DNA of 64,000 nt, taken from NCBI RefSeq assembly GCF_042663885.1, contig NZ_JBHSXV010000001.1. The stretch is one strand, 5' to 3'. How positions within the stretch are numbered: position 1 is the stretch's first letter; each line of letters starts with the position of its first letter. Source of the stretch: Aquipuribacter hungaricus. Lineage in GTDB: Bacteria; Actinomycetota; Actinomycetes; Actinomycetales; JBBAYJ01. The position numbers were made by a program, and so were the translations under genes. The notes beneath the pieces are model-generated. The model did not search any database, had not been told where the DNA came from, and saw only the letters and a program-made list of their open reading frames with translations. This document shows, piece after piece, positions 1-8,308 of this stretch.

Positions 1-50
1 CGTCGACGGCCCGGCGTGACAGCGCCTCTCGTCGACGGTCCGGCATGACG
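1..50. repeat. Near-identical 20-bp direct repeat at the window edge
   Basis: Bases 1-20 and 31-50 match at 18 of 20 positions. The second copy contains the ATG start of the first gene at 45. It may be a chance local duplication; the upstream context is outside the window. Confidence 0.45.
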
Positions 51-344
51 GCGGTGCTCGTCGACGGGGCGGGGTGGGTCGGGGCCACCGCGCTGCTGCT
101 GGCCTACGGCCTGGTCTCGGCCGGTCGCCTGGACGGGCGCAGCACGGGCTTCCAGCTGCTCAACCTCGGCGGCGCGGCAGGGCTGCTCGTCAACGGGGCG
201 CACCACGGCGCCTGGCCATCGGCCGCGCTCAACACGGTGTGGGTCGTCATCGGCGTCGTGGCCCTGGTCCGGCTCCGTCGCGCCCGCCCCGCCCCGCGGC
301 CGGCCGGCGCCCCGCGGCCGGCCGGGGCCCCCGCGCAGGGGTGA
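45..344 (+). CDS. CBU_0592-like small membrane protein
   Basis: A 99-residue protein with three hydrophobic stretches (about residues 10-28, 35-52 and 58-76) and a Pro/Ala/Arg-rich tail. The core, with GWVGA near the N-terminus, then QLLNLGGAAGLLVNGAHHGAWPS and a final W-x2-IG-x-VAL helix, resembles the small CBU_0592-type integral membrane proteins found next to many unrelated genes. No catalytic residue is visible and the function is not known. The tail after residue 78 is a simple PAPRPAGAP repeat and is probably disordered. The start lies inside a direct repeat and has no clear ribosome binding site. The family match is from memory of the pattern; the membrane prediction is direct. Confidence 0.7.
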   Translation: MTAVLVDGAGWVGATALLLAYGLVSAGRLDGRSTGFQLLNLGGAAGLLVNGAHHGAWPSAALNTVWVVIGVVALVRLRRARPAPRPAGAPRPAGAPAQG

Positions 345-374
345 CCGGCCGGACCGGGGCGGCGGGGCGCAGCC

Positions 375-1238
375 TCAGGCGTTCTCCTTGCGGAACGTCC
401 GCGTCCCCACGTACGCCCCGGCCGCGAACAGCACCAGCGCCCACAGCACGCCCCACACCACCGTGAGCGTCCAGTCGTCGGCGAAGACCGCGCGCACGGC
501 GTCGACCACGTACCGGGTCGGGATGACGGAGCTCACGCTGACCAGCCACTGCGGCGCCCCCGTGGCGGTGGAGATCGGCAGCAGGATCCCGGACAGCAGC
601 AGCACCGGCAGCACGATGCTGTTGAGCACCGGCGCCATGACGTCCTCGCTCTTGGTCGTCAGGGCGAGGGCGTTGGACGCCGCCGAGCACGCCGCGCCGA
701 CGACCATGACCAGCAGCAGCCCGAGCAGCATGCCGCCGACCGAGGCGCGCAGGCCGAAGGCGAACGACAGCCCGACCAGCACCACGCCCTGCACGGCGAG
801 GAGCACCACGTCGCGCAGCACCCGACCCAGCAGCAGCGCGGTGCGGCTGGCGGGGGTGACGCGCTCGGCCTCCACCACGCCCTCGCGCCACTCGGCGATG
901 AGCCCGAACCCCGCGAACAGGGCCCCGAACAGGCCGAGCTGGACGAGCAGGCCCGGGACGAAGAACGTGTAGGCGTTGTCGGCGCCGATCTGGTCGGCGA
1001 TCGGCTCCAGCAGCGGGCCGAAGAACAGCAGGTACAGCACCGGCTGGGCCAGGCCGATGATGACCCAGGCGGGGTTGCGCAGGTTCATCCGCATCTGCCG
1101 GCGCCAGACGATGCCGGTCTGGCTGACGAACTCACCGGCGCTGGCGCGCGAGGGGGCGGCGGACCCGGTGCCGGCCGAGCGGCGGCGGGGGGCGGGGACG
1201 CCCGTCGTGGTCGACGGCTGGTCGGAGGTGGTGGGCAT
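375..1238 (-). CDS. ABC-2 type transporter permease (DrrB-like)
   Basis: This 287-residue protein is the membrane half of an ABC exporter. After a Ser/Thr/Pro-rich cytosolic N-terminus of about 45 residues it has six hydrophobic segments typical of ABC-2 permeases, including the loop pattern FAGFGLIAEWREGVVEAER between the second and third segments and a late VLLLSGILLPIS helix. The ATG at 1238 shares one base with the stop of the upstream ATPase gene (TGATG), so the two are almost certainly translated together. Family knowledge: such pairs export drugs, antibiotics or lipids. The substrate cannot be read from the sequence. Confidence 0.9.
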   Translation of the reverse strand: MPTTSDQPSTTTGVPAPRRRSAGTGSAAPSRASAGEFVSQTGIVWRRQMRMNLRNPAWVIIGLAQPVLYLLFFGPLLEPIADQIGADNAYTFFVPGLLVQLGLFGALFAGFGLIAEWREGVVEAERVTPASRTALLLGRVLRDVVLLAVQGVVLVGLSFAFGLRASVGGMLLGLLLVMVVGAACSAASNALALTTKSEDVMAPVLNSIVLPVLLLSGILLPISTATGAPQWLVSVSSVIPTRYVVDAVRAVFADDWTLTVVWGVLWALVLFAAGAYVGTRTFRKENA

Positions 1239-2203
1239 CAGGACTCCTCGCGCAGCGAACGGCCGGTCATGGTGAGGAACACGTCGTCCAGCGTCGGTCG
1301 CCGGACCTCCACGGCGTCCAGGGCGATCCCCCGGGCGTCGATCTCGCGCAGCAGGCGGGGCAGGGCGCTGCCCGCGTGGGGCAGCCGGGTGGACACCCGC
1401 CGGCCGTGCGCCGCGACCTCGGCCGCCCCGTCGACCGCGGACAGCACCGCGACCGCGTCGGCGACCCGGGCGGTGTCGGCGAGGTCGAGCTCGACAAGGT
1501 CGCCGGCCACCTGGCGCTTGAGGGCGTCGGGGGTGTCCGCGGCGACGATCTGCCCGTGATCGATGACGAGGATGCGGTCGCACAGCGCGTCCGCCTCGTC
1601 CAGGTAGTGGGTGGTGAGGAAGATCGTCATCCCCCGCTCCTCGCGCAGCGAGCGGATGTGGGTCCACAGGTTGGCGCGCGCCTGCGGGTCGAGCCCGGTG
1701 GTCGGCTCGTCGAGGAACACCAGCGTCGGGTCGTGGACCAGACCCATGGCGATGTCGAGGCGGCGCCGCTGCCCGCCGGACAGGCTGCCGGGCTTGCGGC
1801 CCCAGATGCATGGCAGGTCGAGCTGGTCGAAGAGCTCGCGGCCGCGGGCCTCGGCGCGCTGGCGCGGGATCCCGTAGAGCATCCCGTGGTCGACGACCTC
1901 CTCCCCCGCGATCGCCTCGCGCGACGTCGAGCCGGACTGCGAGACGTAGCCGATCGAGCGCCGGACGGCGACGGGGTCGCGGGCCACGTCGTGGCCGGCC
2001 ACCGTCGCGGTCCCGGCCGTCGGGGCGAGGAGCGTGACGAGCATCCGCAGCGTCGTGGTCTTCCCGGCGCCGTTCGGCCCGAGGAAGCCGACCACCTCGC
2101 CCTCGGCGACGTCGAGGTCGACCCCTGCGACGGCCACCACGTCCTCCTTGACCTGGCCGCGCTTGGTGCGGAACGTGCGGGCGAGCCCACGGGCGTGGAT
2201 CAC
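1238..2203 (-). CDS. ABC transporter ATP-binding protein (DrrA-like)
   Basis: A 321-residue ATPase that would power the permease encoded just downstream. Walker A (GPNGAGKTT, residues about 42-50), the signature LSGGQRRR, Walker B with its Glu (VFLDEPTTGLD) and the H-loop (TTHYLDEAD) are all present, and a C-terminal extension of about 90 residues is typical of the daunorubicin-resistance (DrrA) group. I chose the GTG at 2203 because a GGAGG sits five bases upstream. A longer frame to 2272 exists, but its first residues are low-complexity Arg/Pro. The gene overlaps the permease by one base. DrrA-type pumps move drugs or lipids outwards; the cargo here is unknown. Confidence 0.92.
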   Translation of the reverse strand: MIHARGLARTFRTKRGQVKEDVVAVAGVDLDVAEGEVVGFLGPNGAGKTTTLRMLVTLLAPTAGTATVAGHDVARDPVAVRRSIGYVSQSGSTSREAIAGEEVVDHGMLYGIPRQRAEARGRELFDQLDLPCIWGRKPGSLSGGQRRRLDIAMGLVHDPTLVFLDEPTTGLDPQARANLWTHIRSLREERGMTIFLTTHYLDEADALCDRILVIDHGQIVAADTPDALKRQVAGDLVELDLADTARVADAVAVLSAVDGAAEVAAHGRRVSTRLPHAGSALPRLLREIDARGIALDAVEVRRPTLDDVFLTMTGRSLREES

Positions 2204-2398
2204 CGGTCCTCCAGGTGGGTGCGGCGGTCGTCGACGGCCGCGACCGTACCGACGGGCGCCGACAGGCGGCACCGGGTTTCCGACCGCCCGGCGGGCCCAT
2301 ACTCATCGACCGCAGGGCCCTGGGTCGCGGACGGCGACGCGGCGACCTGACCAGCAGGACAGGCGCGTCGGGTGGGCCACGAGCCGCGGCCCGCGTCG

Positions 2399-2968
2399 TC
2401 AGCCCAGGCGCGCCCGCACCCGCCGCAGCAGGGTCGCCCGGTCCTTATGGTGCTGCTCGTACGCCTCGAGGGCCCGCAGCGCGTCCTCGTCCATGCCGTC
2501 GAGGCGGTCGAGCACCTGGGGCACGGTGAGGTCGTCGTACCCGCGCAGCGGCTCCTCCGCCCGCGCGGCCTTCCCGGCCTCGGCCGCCGCCGGGGTGTTG
2601 GCGACGTGCTGCTCGCCGCGGCGCGACCCCTCGCGCTTGGCGGCCTCCGTGGCCTTCTTCTCCGCCGGCGACAGCTCGTCCCAGGCGGCCGCGGGCAGGT
2701 ACCGGGAGGTCTCCTCGCCGTGGCGGGCGCGGTCGTCACCGTCCGCGGTCTGCCAGTCCTGGTCGGTCCACTCCGACAGGTGCTGCTGGGTCTCGTCCTT
2801 GCCGCCGGTGTACCCGCCGCCAGCCTTCTCGTACTCGTGCGCGAGCAGCTGGGCCTTGCGCGCGCTCCACTGGCCGGGCCTGCCGCCCTTGTCCCCCGCG
2901 ACGACCTCGGCCTTGAGCCGCTCGCGCAGGTCGGGGTCGGTGTACTTCTGCTCGGGCGTCCTGGCCAT
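2399..2968 (-). CDS. DUF5872 domain protein
   Basis: A 189-residue hydrophilic protein. The N-terminal 55 residues carry the DUF5872 pattern (YTDPDLRERLKAEV, AGDKGGRPGQWSARKAQLLA, then a YEKAGGGY motif) seen in many actinobacterial and other proteins of unknown biochemical role. The middle is charged and Lys/Ala-rich. The last 45 residues form a separate helical unit (LTVPQVLDRLDGMDEDALRALEAYEQ...) that recurs at the C-termini of other actinobacterial proteins. No signal peptide or membrane segment is seen. The gene is single, with its own promoter region upstream of 2968, and is not closely spaced to its neighbours. Confidence 0.85.
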   Translation of the reverse strand: MARTPEQKYTDPDLRERLKAEVVAGDKGGRPGQWSARKAQLLAHEYEKAGGGYTGGKDETQQHLSEWTDQDWQTADGDDRARHGEETSRYLPAAAWDELSPAEKKATEAAKREGSRRGEQHVANTPAAAEAGKAARAEEPLRGYDDLTVPQVLDRLDGMDEDALRALEAYEQHHKDRATLLRRVRARLG

Positions 2969-3054
2969 GCACCCAGTGAGCCACGGCGGTGCCGGCCCCG
3001 CGAGCGCTCGAGGACCCCGGCCGCCAGGGTGCCGCCCGACCTGGGGGCGGGGCC

Positions 3055-3972
3055 TCAGGCGGCGACGCGGGGCAGCGGCAGCCGCGCCCAGACCCGCTTG
3101 CCGAACGGCAGCCGCTCGACGCCCCAGGAGTCGGACAGCGCGTCGATGATGACGTAGCCGCGGCCGTTCTCGGCGAGCAGGTCGTCGCGCGGGGCGGGCA
3201 GCTGGTCGGAGGCGTCGGTGACCGAGAGGTCGACGTCACCGCCGTGGACGTCGACGGCCAGGGTCGGACGGGACCCGCCGTGGCGCACGGCGTTGCCGAC
3301 GAGCTCCGCGACGACCAGGACGAGGTCGTCGGCCCACTCCGTCCCGTCCAGCCCCCAGGTCCGGCACAGGTCGGTGACGGCGGCACGGGCCAGCGGCGCG
3401 GACTCCGGGCCGGCGGGCAGGTCGAGCGCCCAGGTCGCGTCCACGGGCCGGGCCGCGGTGTCGTGGAGGCCCTGCACCAGGTCGAGGTCGGCCTGCCCGG
3501 GCAGCAGGCCGTGGGCGTACCCGCACAGCAGCCGCACCGGCGTGGTCCGGGTGACGCTGCCCCACAGCTCCTCGAGAAAGACGGCGCCGGCCAGGTCGCC
3601 CTCCTCGGCGAGCAGGCCGACCATCTCGCCGTAGGCGGCCACGGCCCCGGACCGCCCGGTGAGCTCGGCCAGCAGCGGGTCGAGGACGGCGTGGAAGGCG
3701 TCGGCGTCGATGCCGTCCGGCGTGCGGAACAGGGCCAGCGTGGCGGCGGCGTCCCGCTCGACGTAGCGACCCTCGCCCCGGGCACGGTCGAGGTCGACGC
3801 CCGCCGCGACGAGGGCGTCGGCCGCCCCCGCCAGGTGGTCGGGGGTGGCCAGGAGCAGGGCGGCCTCGCCGCGCAGCAGCGACACGGACAGGAAGCTGGC
3901 GATACCGGCGGCGAGACCGTCGCCGGAGTCGTGGAGCAGCACCTGGTGGGGGCGGGTGGTGGGGGCAGTCAT
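3055..3972 (-). CDS. MEDS-HATPase_c_2 regulatory protein (anti-sigma/phosphorelay type)
   Basis: A 305-residue two-domain protein. The N-terminal 170 residues fit a MEDS (DcmR-type sensory) domain, with the conserved start HQVLLHDSGDGLAAGIASFL and the AYGEMVGLL motif. The C-terminal 120 residues are an RsbW/SpoIIAB-like ATPase fold with the N-box ELVGNAVRHG, a VTDAS G1-type motif and the GRGYVIIDALSDSWG lid. The family links small-molecule or redox sensing to anti-sigma-factor or phosphatase partners. The ATG at 3972 was preferred over a longer frame to 4083 because homology begins just after it; the ribosome binding site is weak. It has a paralogue at 8309-9232, and the two flank the amine oxidase block. 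Confidence 0.85.
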   Translation of the reverse strand: MTAPTTRPHQVLLHDSGDGLAAGIASFLSVSLLRGEAALLLATPDHLAGAADALVAAGVDLDRARGEGRYVERDAAATLALFRTPDGIDADAFHAVLDPLLAELTGRSGAVAAYGEMVGLLAEEGDLAGAVFLEELWGSVTRTTPVRLLCGYAHGLLPGQADLDLVQGLHDTAARPVDATWALDLPAGPESAPLARAAVTDLCRTWGLDGTEWADDLVLVVAELVGNAVRHGGSRPTLAVDVHGGDVDLSVTDASDQLPAPRDDLLAENGRGYVIIDALSDSWGVERLPFGKRVWARLPLPRVAA

Positions 3973-4304
3973 CCTCGGGCCGTTCGGCAGGAGCCGACCG
4001 GGGAGGTCGGCATCACGGGGGCGCGTGCACCGTCCGGGGTGACCTGCACGCAGGGGGGCGGTCGCCGTTGTTAGCGCGACCACGAGAACGGTATCCCGGC
4101 CGGATGCACCCGGTCACGTGCGTCACCCGGACGGTTCAGCGCGCAACCACCCGCCCTGACCTGCGTCGACGTGCCGGCTGGGTGAAACCTGCTGCGACTG
4201 ATCGTCACAGGACCTTCTCACAGCGGTGACACAGCGCAACGTCTGCGTAACACCGAGGTCGCAGCATCAGCGCCACCCACTCCACCGACCTCGGGAGTCC
4301 CTGC
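3973..4304. other. Divergent intergenic region (332 bp)
   Basis: This is the shared upstream region of the MEDS-HATPase gene (minus) and the amine oxidase gene (plus). It is less GC-rich near 4190-4260, and holds two TCACAG copies and a TCAC-N4-GTGA inverted repeat (around 4215-4226) that could be a regulator site. No open frame with coding character is seen. A GGGAG ribosome binding site at 4293-4297 serves the ATG at 4305. Confidence 0.4.
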
Positions 4305-5933
4305 ATGACGAGCACCACCACGACCGGCCTGTCGCGCCGCCACTTCCTCCACGCGCTGGGGGTGACCGGCGGCGCCGGTGCCGTCCTCGGGGCCATGGAG
4401 ACCCTCGGCGTCGTGCCCGCGGCGAGCGCGCACACCGTCGCCTTCCAGGCACCGCGCGACGGCGACTTCAGCCTGCAGGGCCGGGCGAACCGCCGCCACG
4501 TCGTCGTCCTGGGCGCGGGCGTGGCCGGACTCGCCGCCGCCTTCGAGCTGCAGAAGGGCGGCTACCGCGTCACCGTCCTCGAGGCCGGCGACAGGCCCGG
4601 CGGCCGGAACTGGACCGCCCGGCGCGACAGCACGTCGGTCGAGACCGACGGCACCCGGCAGACCGCCCGGTTCGACCGCGACCAGTACATGAACATGGGC
4701 CCGGCCCGGATCCCGCAGCACCACACGACGATGCAGTACTGCCGCGAGCTCGGCGTCCCGCTGGAGGTGTTCGCCAACGCCAACGCCTCCGGCTACTACT
4801 TCAACCAGCCCTCCGCCACCGCCGGCGGCCCGCTGGCCGGGACCCCGGTCCGCCACCGCGCCGCCAAGGCCGACCTGTTCGGCCACACCTCCGCGCTGCT
4901 GGCCAAGGCCGTCAGCCAGGGCTCCCTCGACGCCGAGCTGAGCGCGGCCGACAAGGAGAACCTCATCGGCTACCTGCGCTCCTTCGGCGCGCTCACGGCG
5001 ACCGACACCTACGTCGGCAGCGGCCGGGCCGGCTACCCGCGCGACGACGAGCCGGGCGGCTGGTTCGACCGCGGCACGCCGCTGGCACCGATGGACCTGG
5101 GCGACCTGCTGGCCGCGGGCGTCGGGCGGAACTTCTCCTTCGAGGCCGGCTGGGACCAGGCCATGATGATGTTCCAGCCCGTCGGCGGCATGGACGCCAT
5201 CCCGCGCGCGCTCGCCGACGCGGTCCGCAGCGTCATCCGCTACGGCGCGCCCGTGAGCGGCATCCAGAACACCCCGACCGGCGTCACGGTCACCTACACC
5301 CGCGACGGCGCGACGAAGACCGTCGACGCGGACTACTGCGTCTGCACGATCCCGCCGCAGCTCATGGGCGGCATCGCGTCGAACTTCTCCGCGCAGACCA
5401 AGGCGGACCTGGCCGTGCCGGTCCCTGTGAGCGTCGGCAAGGTCGGCCAGCAGTACCGCCGCCGGTTCTGGGAGACCGACGAGCAGATCATGGGCGGCAT
5501 CACCAACACCAACATGGACAACGGCACCATCTGGTACCCCTCGTCGGGCTACCTCGGCGCCAAGGGCGTCGTCGTCGGCTCGTACAACTTCGGCGCCAAC
5601 GCCGACGCCTACGGCGCGCTGACCCCGGCCGAGCGCGTCGCGCGCACCGTGGAGCGCGGCTCGCTGGTGCACGGGGCGCCGTACCGCGACGAGCTGGAGA
5701 CCGCGTTCACCGTGGCGTGGCACAAGATGCCGCTGCAGAAGGGCGGCTGGGTCGGCTGGCCGGCCGGCACCCAGGGCGGCCCCGAGACCGCCTACGGGCG
5801 CCTCACCCTGCCCGACGGCAACACGTACTTCGCGGGCGACCACATGAGCTACGTCATCGCCTGGCAGCACGGCGCCTTCGAGTCCGCCCGGCACACCGTG
5901 ACCTCGCTGCACACCCGCGCCCTGGCGACCTGA
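4305..5933 (+). CDS. TAT-exported flavin monoamine/L-amino-acid oxidase
   Basis: A 542-residue FAD enzyme. Residues 8-42 form a twin-arginine signal (SRRHFLHAL followed by an Ala/Gly-rich h-region and an ASA cleavage region). The dinucleotide-binding motif VVVLGAGVAGLAAAFEL lies at about 66-82, followed by the acidic E of TVLEAGDRPGG, and the C-terminal FAD motif is FAGDHMSYVIAWQHGAFESA. This is the layout of flavin amine oxidases that turn amines or amino acids into imines with release of peroxide. Export as a folded flavoprotein through TAT is expected. The next gene encodes a RidA-like protein, also exported, which would fit imine product removal. The exact substrate is unknown. Confidence 0.92.
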   Translation: MTSTTTTGLSRRHFLHALGVTGGAGAVLGAMETLGVVPAASAHTVAFQAPRDGDFSLQGRANRRHVVVLGAGVAGLAAAFELQKGGYRVTVLEAGDRPGGRNWTARRDSTSVETDGTRQTARFDRDQYMNMGPARIPQHHTTMQYCRELGVPLEVFANANASGYYFNQPSATAGGPLAGTPVRHRAAKADLFGHTSALLAKAVSQGSLDAELSAADKENLIGYLRSFGALTATDTYVGSGRAGYPRDDEPGGWFDRGTPLAPMDLGDLLAAGVGRNFSFEAGWDQAMMMFQPVGGMDAIPRALADAVRSVIRYGAPVSGIQNTPTGVTVTYTRDGATKTVDADYCVCTIPPQLMGGIASNFSAQTKADLAVPVPVSVGKVGQQYRRRFWETDEQIMGGITNTNMDNGTIWYPSSGYLGAKGVVVGSYNFGANADAYGALTPAERVARTVERGSLVHGAPYRDELETAFTVAWHKMPLQKGGWVGWPAGTQGGPETAYGRLTLPDGNTYFAGDHMSYVIAWQHGAFESARHTVTSLHTRALAT

Positions 5934-5992
5934 GGTGGCGCCGCGGCCCCGGGCGCACGGCTCGCACCCGACCGGCGGGGCCGCGGCCCACC
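5934..5992 (+). terminator. GC-rich hairpin between the oxidase and RidA-like genes
   Basis: The arms 5934-5950 and 5977-5992 are complementary apart from one bulged base, giving a stem of about 16 bp with a 26-base loop right after the oxidase stop codon. There is no T-tract. It could terminate or attenuate transcription, so the two genes may be only partly co-expressed. Confidence 0.5.
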
Positions 5993-6124
5993 TGCCCCGA
6001 CCCTCCTCCCGCCCCACCCGGCTCCCCGCACCCGGCACCGCCTCCGACCCGGCCGCGGGCCCTCTCGCGGGCCCTGTCGCCGGCCCCGTCCGACCCCACC
6101 GCTGACCCCACCGACAGGAGACCC

Positions 6125-6829
6125 ATGTCCCCCCGCACCCGCCGCCCCCGTCCCCGCGCCCTCCTCGCCGCCGCCCTGGTCGTCGGCGTCGGCCTGGGGG
6201 CGGGCGGCGCCGCCGTCGCCGCCGACCTCGCGCCCAAGCCCCGCGAGGTGCGCTACACCGTCCCCCCGCTGGCCGACGGCTCCGTCAACCCCGACCCGTT
6301 CCTGTCCGCCGGTGTCGGCGTCGGCGGGCTCGTCGGGACCTACACCGCCTCCGGCACGGGCCCCGCGGCTCGCAACCCCGCGGCCCCGGCGGGCAGCCCC
6401 GCCCGGTACATCGACTACACGCTGGTCACCGCCGTCGTCCCGACCTTCGTCCCGACGCCGGAGCAGCAGGCCACCGGCGCGCTGCCGCCCGGGATGACCA
6501 TCACCGAGGCGCAGGGCCTCAACGCGATGGCCCGGGTGCAGGAGAACCTGGCCGCCGCCGGGCTCCAGCTGGACGCGCTGAAGTTCATGCGCATCTACGT
6601 CGACAACCCGCCGGACGCCCCGACCGGCGACTACAACGGCTGGAACCGCGCCTACCGCAAGTACGTCGCCAACGTCAGCCGCACGACCGGGACGGTCATC
6701 CCCGCCTACCAGCCGGTGCTGTTCGAGAACGAGACCCGGCCGGCCCGGTCGAACATCGAGGTCGCCACGCTGCCGGTCGCGGGCTGGCTCGTCGAGATCG
6801 AGGTCGAGGCGGTCTACGGCTCCCGCTGA
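6125..6829 (+). CDS. Exported RidA/YjgF-family protein
   Basis: A 234-residue protein with a Sec signal peptide (Arg-rich start, hydrophobic ALLAAALVVGVGLGAGG, AVA-A cleavage near residue 34). The C-terminal half carries RidA-family features: RVQENLAAAGLQLDALKFMRIYVDN, then YRKYV, and the PARSNIEVATLPVAGWLVEIE strand. The Arg in PARS matches the carboxylate-binding Arg of catalytic RidA enzymes, which hydrolyse enamine/imine intermediates to keto acids plus ammonia. RidA proteins are usually about 130 residues and cytosolic, so the signal peptide and the extra 100 N-terminal residues are unusual. The preceding gene is an exported amine oxidase, a likely imine source. The ATG at 6125 follows an AGGAG with good spacing. 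Confidence 0.82.
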   Translation: MSPRTRRPRPRALLAAALVVGVGLGAGGAAVAADLAPKPREVRYTVPPLADGSVNPDPFLSAGVGVGGLVGTYTASGTGPAARNPAAPAGSPARYIDYTLVTAVVPTFVPTPEQQATGALPPGMTITEAQGLNAMARVQENLAAAGLQLDALKFMRIYVDNPPDAPTGDYNGWNRAYRKYVANVSRTTGTVIPAYQPVLFENETRPARSNIEVATLPVAGWLVEIEVEAVYGSR

Positions 6830-6954
6830 GCCGCCGCACCACCAGCGCTGCGCACCACCAGCGCTGAGCACCCACCAGAGGGGCACACCACCAGCTCCCC
6901 CGCACGACCCGGTCCGGGTCCCGGCACGCACGAGGCCGAGGCCCGGACCGGGTC

Positions 6955-6960
6955 TAGCGT
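6955..6960 (+). promoter_or_regulatory. Putative -10 box of a leaderless promoter (MFS gene)
   Basis: TAGCGT lies nine bases before the ATG at 6970 and no ribosome binding site is visible, which fits a leaderless transcript. No convincing -35 element is seen. Confidence 0.35.
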
Positions 6961-6969
6961 GGTCCGCGC

Positions 6970-8304
6970 ATGAGCCCGGACCACCCTGCCCCCGCCCCAG
7001 CCCCGGCCCGCCGCGCCTGGCTGGTCTGGGGGGTTGGCCTGCTCGCCTACGTCGTCGCCGTCATGCAGCGGACCAGCCTCGGCGTCGCCGGGGTCGAGGC
7101 CGGCGAGCGCTACGACGCCTCCGCCAGCACCGTGGCGTCGCTGGCCGTCGTGCAGCTGCTGGTCTACGCGGGCCTGCAGGTCCCGGTCGGCGTGCTGCTC
7201 GACCGCTACGGCAGCCGCCGCCTCGTCGTGACCGGGGCGCTGGTCATGGCGCTCGGGCAGGCGGTGCTCGCCCTGGCCGAGCCGGTCGGCCTGGCCATCG
7301 TCGGCCGGCTGCTCGTCGGCCTGGGCGACGCCATGACGTTCATCAGCGTCCTCAAGCTCGTGCCCGCGTGGTTCCCGGCCCGGCGCGTCCCGGTGGTCAC
7401 CCAGCTGACGGGCATCGTCGGGCAGACCGGCCAGGTGCTCAGCGCCGTCCCCCTCGTCGCGCTGCTCGGCGGGCCCGGCTGGACGGTCGCGTTCCTCTCC
7501 GCGGCCGGCACCGGCGTCGTGGTCGGCGTCCTCGCGCTCTTGGTGCTGCGCGACTCCCCGCCGCACGCCGGCCCCCTGGAGCGCAGCGAGCGCGACATCG
7601 TCGGCGACCTGGTGTCCGCCTGGCGCCACCCCGGGACCCGGCTCGGGCTGTGGACCCACTTCACCACCCAGTTCTCCGGCACGGCGTTCGCCCTGCTGTG
7701 GGGCTTCCCGTTCCTCGTCACCGGGGAGGGCGTGCGGCCCAGCACCGCCTCGGCGCTGCTCACGGTGTTCGTCCTCGCGGGCATGATGAACGGCCCGGTG
7801 CTCGGCGTGCTCGTCCAGCGCCACCCGTTCCGCCGGTCGTGGCTCGTGCTGACCATCGTCGCGGTCAACGCGGCGGGCTGGACGCTGGTCATCGCCTGGC
7901 CGGGACCGGCGCCGCTGCCGGTGCTCGTGCTGCTCGTGCTCGCCATGGCCACCGGCGGGCCGGGCTCGCTCATCGGCTTCGACTTCGCGCGGACGTTCAA
8001 CCCGCCGGACCGGCTCGGCACGGCGACGGGCATCGTCAACGTCGGCGGGTTCGTCGCCTCGCTGGTGACGATCTCGGCGGTCGGCCTGGTGCTCGACCTG
8101 CGCACCTGCGGCGGGACCGCCACGCTCGCGGACTTCCGGGCCGCCATGTCCGTGCAGTACGTGCTGTGGGCGGGCGGGGTGGTCGCGATCCTGCTCAGCC
8201 GCCGGCGGGTGCGCCGGCGGATGGCCGAGGCCGGGCAGGTCGTGCCCCCGGTCCGGGACGCGCTGCGGCGCCGGCGCGCGGTCCGTCGGGCCGCCCGGGG
8301 CTGA
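6970..8304 (+). CDS. MFS transporter
   Basis: A 444-residue integral membrane protein with about twelve hydrophobic segments. The major facilitator motif A between helices 2 and 3 is visible as GVLLDRYGSRRLV, and an RLLVGLGDAMTFISVLKLVPAWFP segment follows in helix 4-5. It is in the usual length range for the superfamily. The C-terminus ends in a very basic RRRxRRRMAE and RRRRAVRRAARG tail on the cytosolic side. The substrate is not evident. The gene follows the oxidase/RidA pair by 140 bases but has its own leaderless-type promoter, and its stop lies four bases from the stop of the convergent MEDS gene. Confidence 0.9.
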   Translation: MSPDHPAPAPAPARRAWLVWGVGLLAYVVAVMQRTSLGVAGVEAGERYDASASTVASLAVVQLLVYAGLQVPVGVLLDRYGSRRLVVTGALVMALGQAVLALAEPVGLAIVGRLLVGLGDAMTFISVLKLVPAWFPARRVPVVTQLTGIVGQTGQVLSAVPLVALLGGPGWTVAFLSAAGTGVVVGVLALLVLRDSPPHAGPLERSERDIVGDLVSAWRHPGTRLGLWTHFTTQFSGTAFALLWGFPFLVTGEGVRPSTASALLTVFVLAGMMNGPVLGVLVQRHPFRRSWLVLTIVAVNAAGWTLVIAWPGPAPLPVLVLLVLAMATGGPGSLIGFDFARTFNPPDRLGTATGIVNVGGFVASLVTISAVGLVLDLRTCGGTATLADFRAAMSVQYVLWAGGVVAILLSRRRVRRRMAEAGQVVPPVRDALRRRRAVRRAARG

Positions 8305-8308
8305 CAGG

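Noticed and set aside
375..2306. Long minus-strand frame covering both ABC genes
   Set aside because: Only its C-terminal third is the permease; the rest is an Arg/Pro-rich shadow of the ATPase gene in another frame.
4218..6038. 606-residue antisense frame over the amine oxidase
   Set aside because: Low-complexity Gly/Val/Arg sequence, a product of GC bias opposite a clear coding gene.
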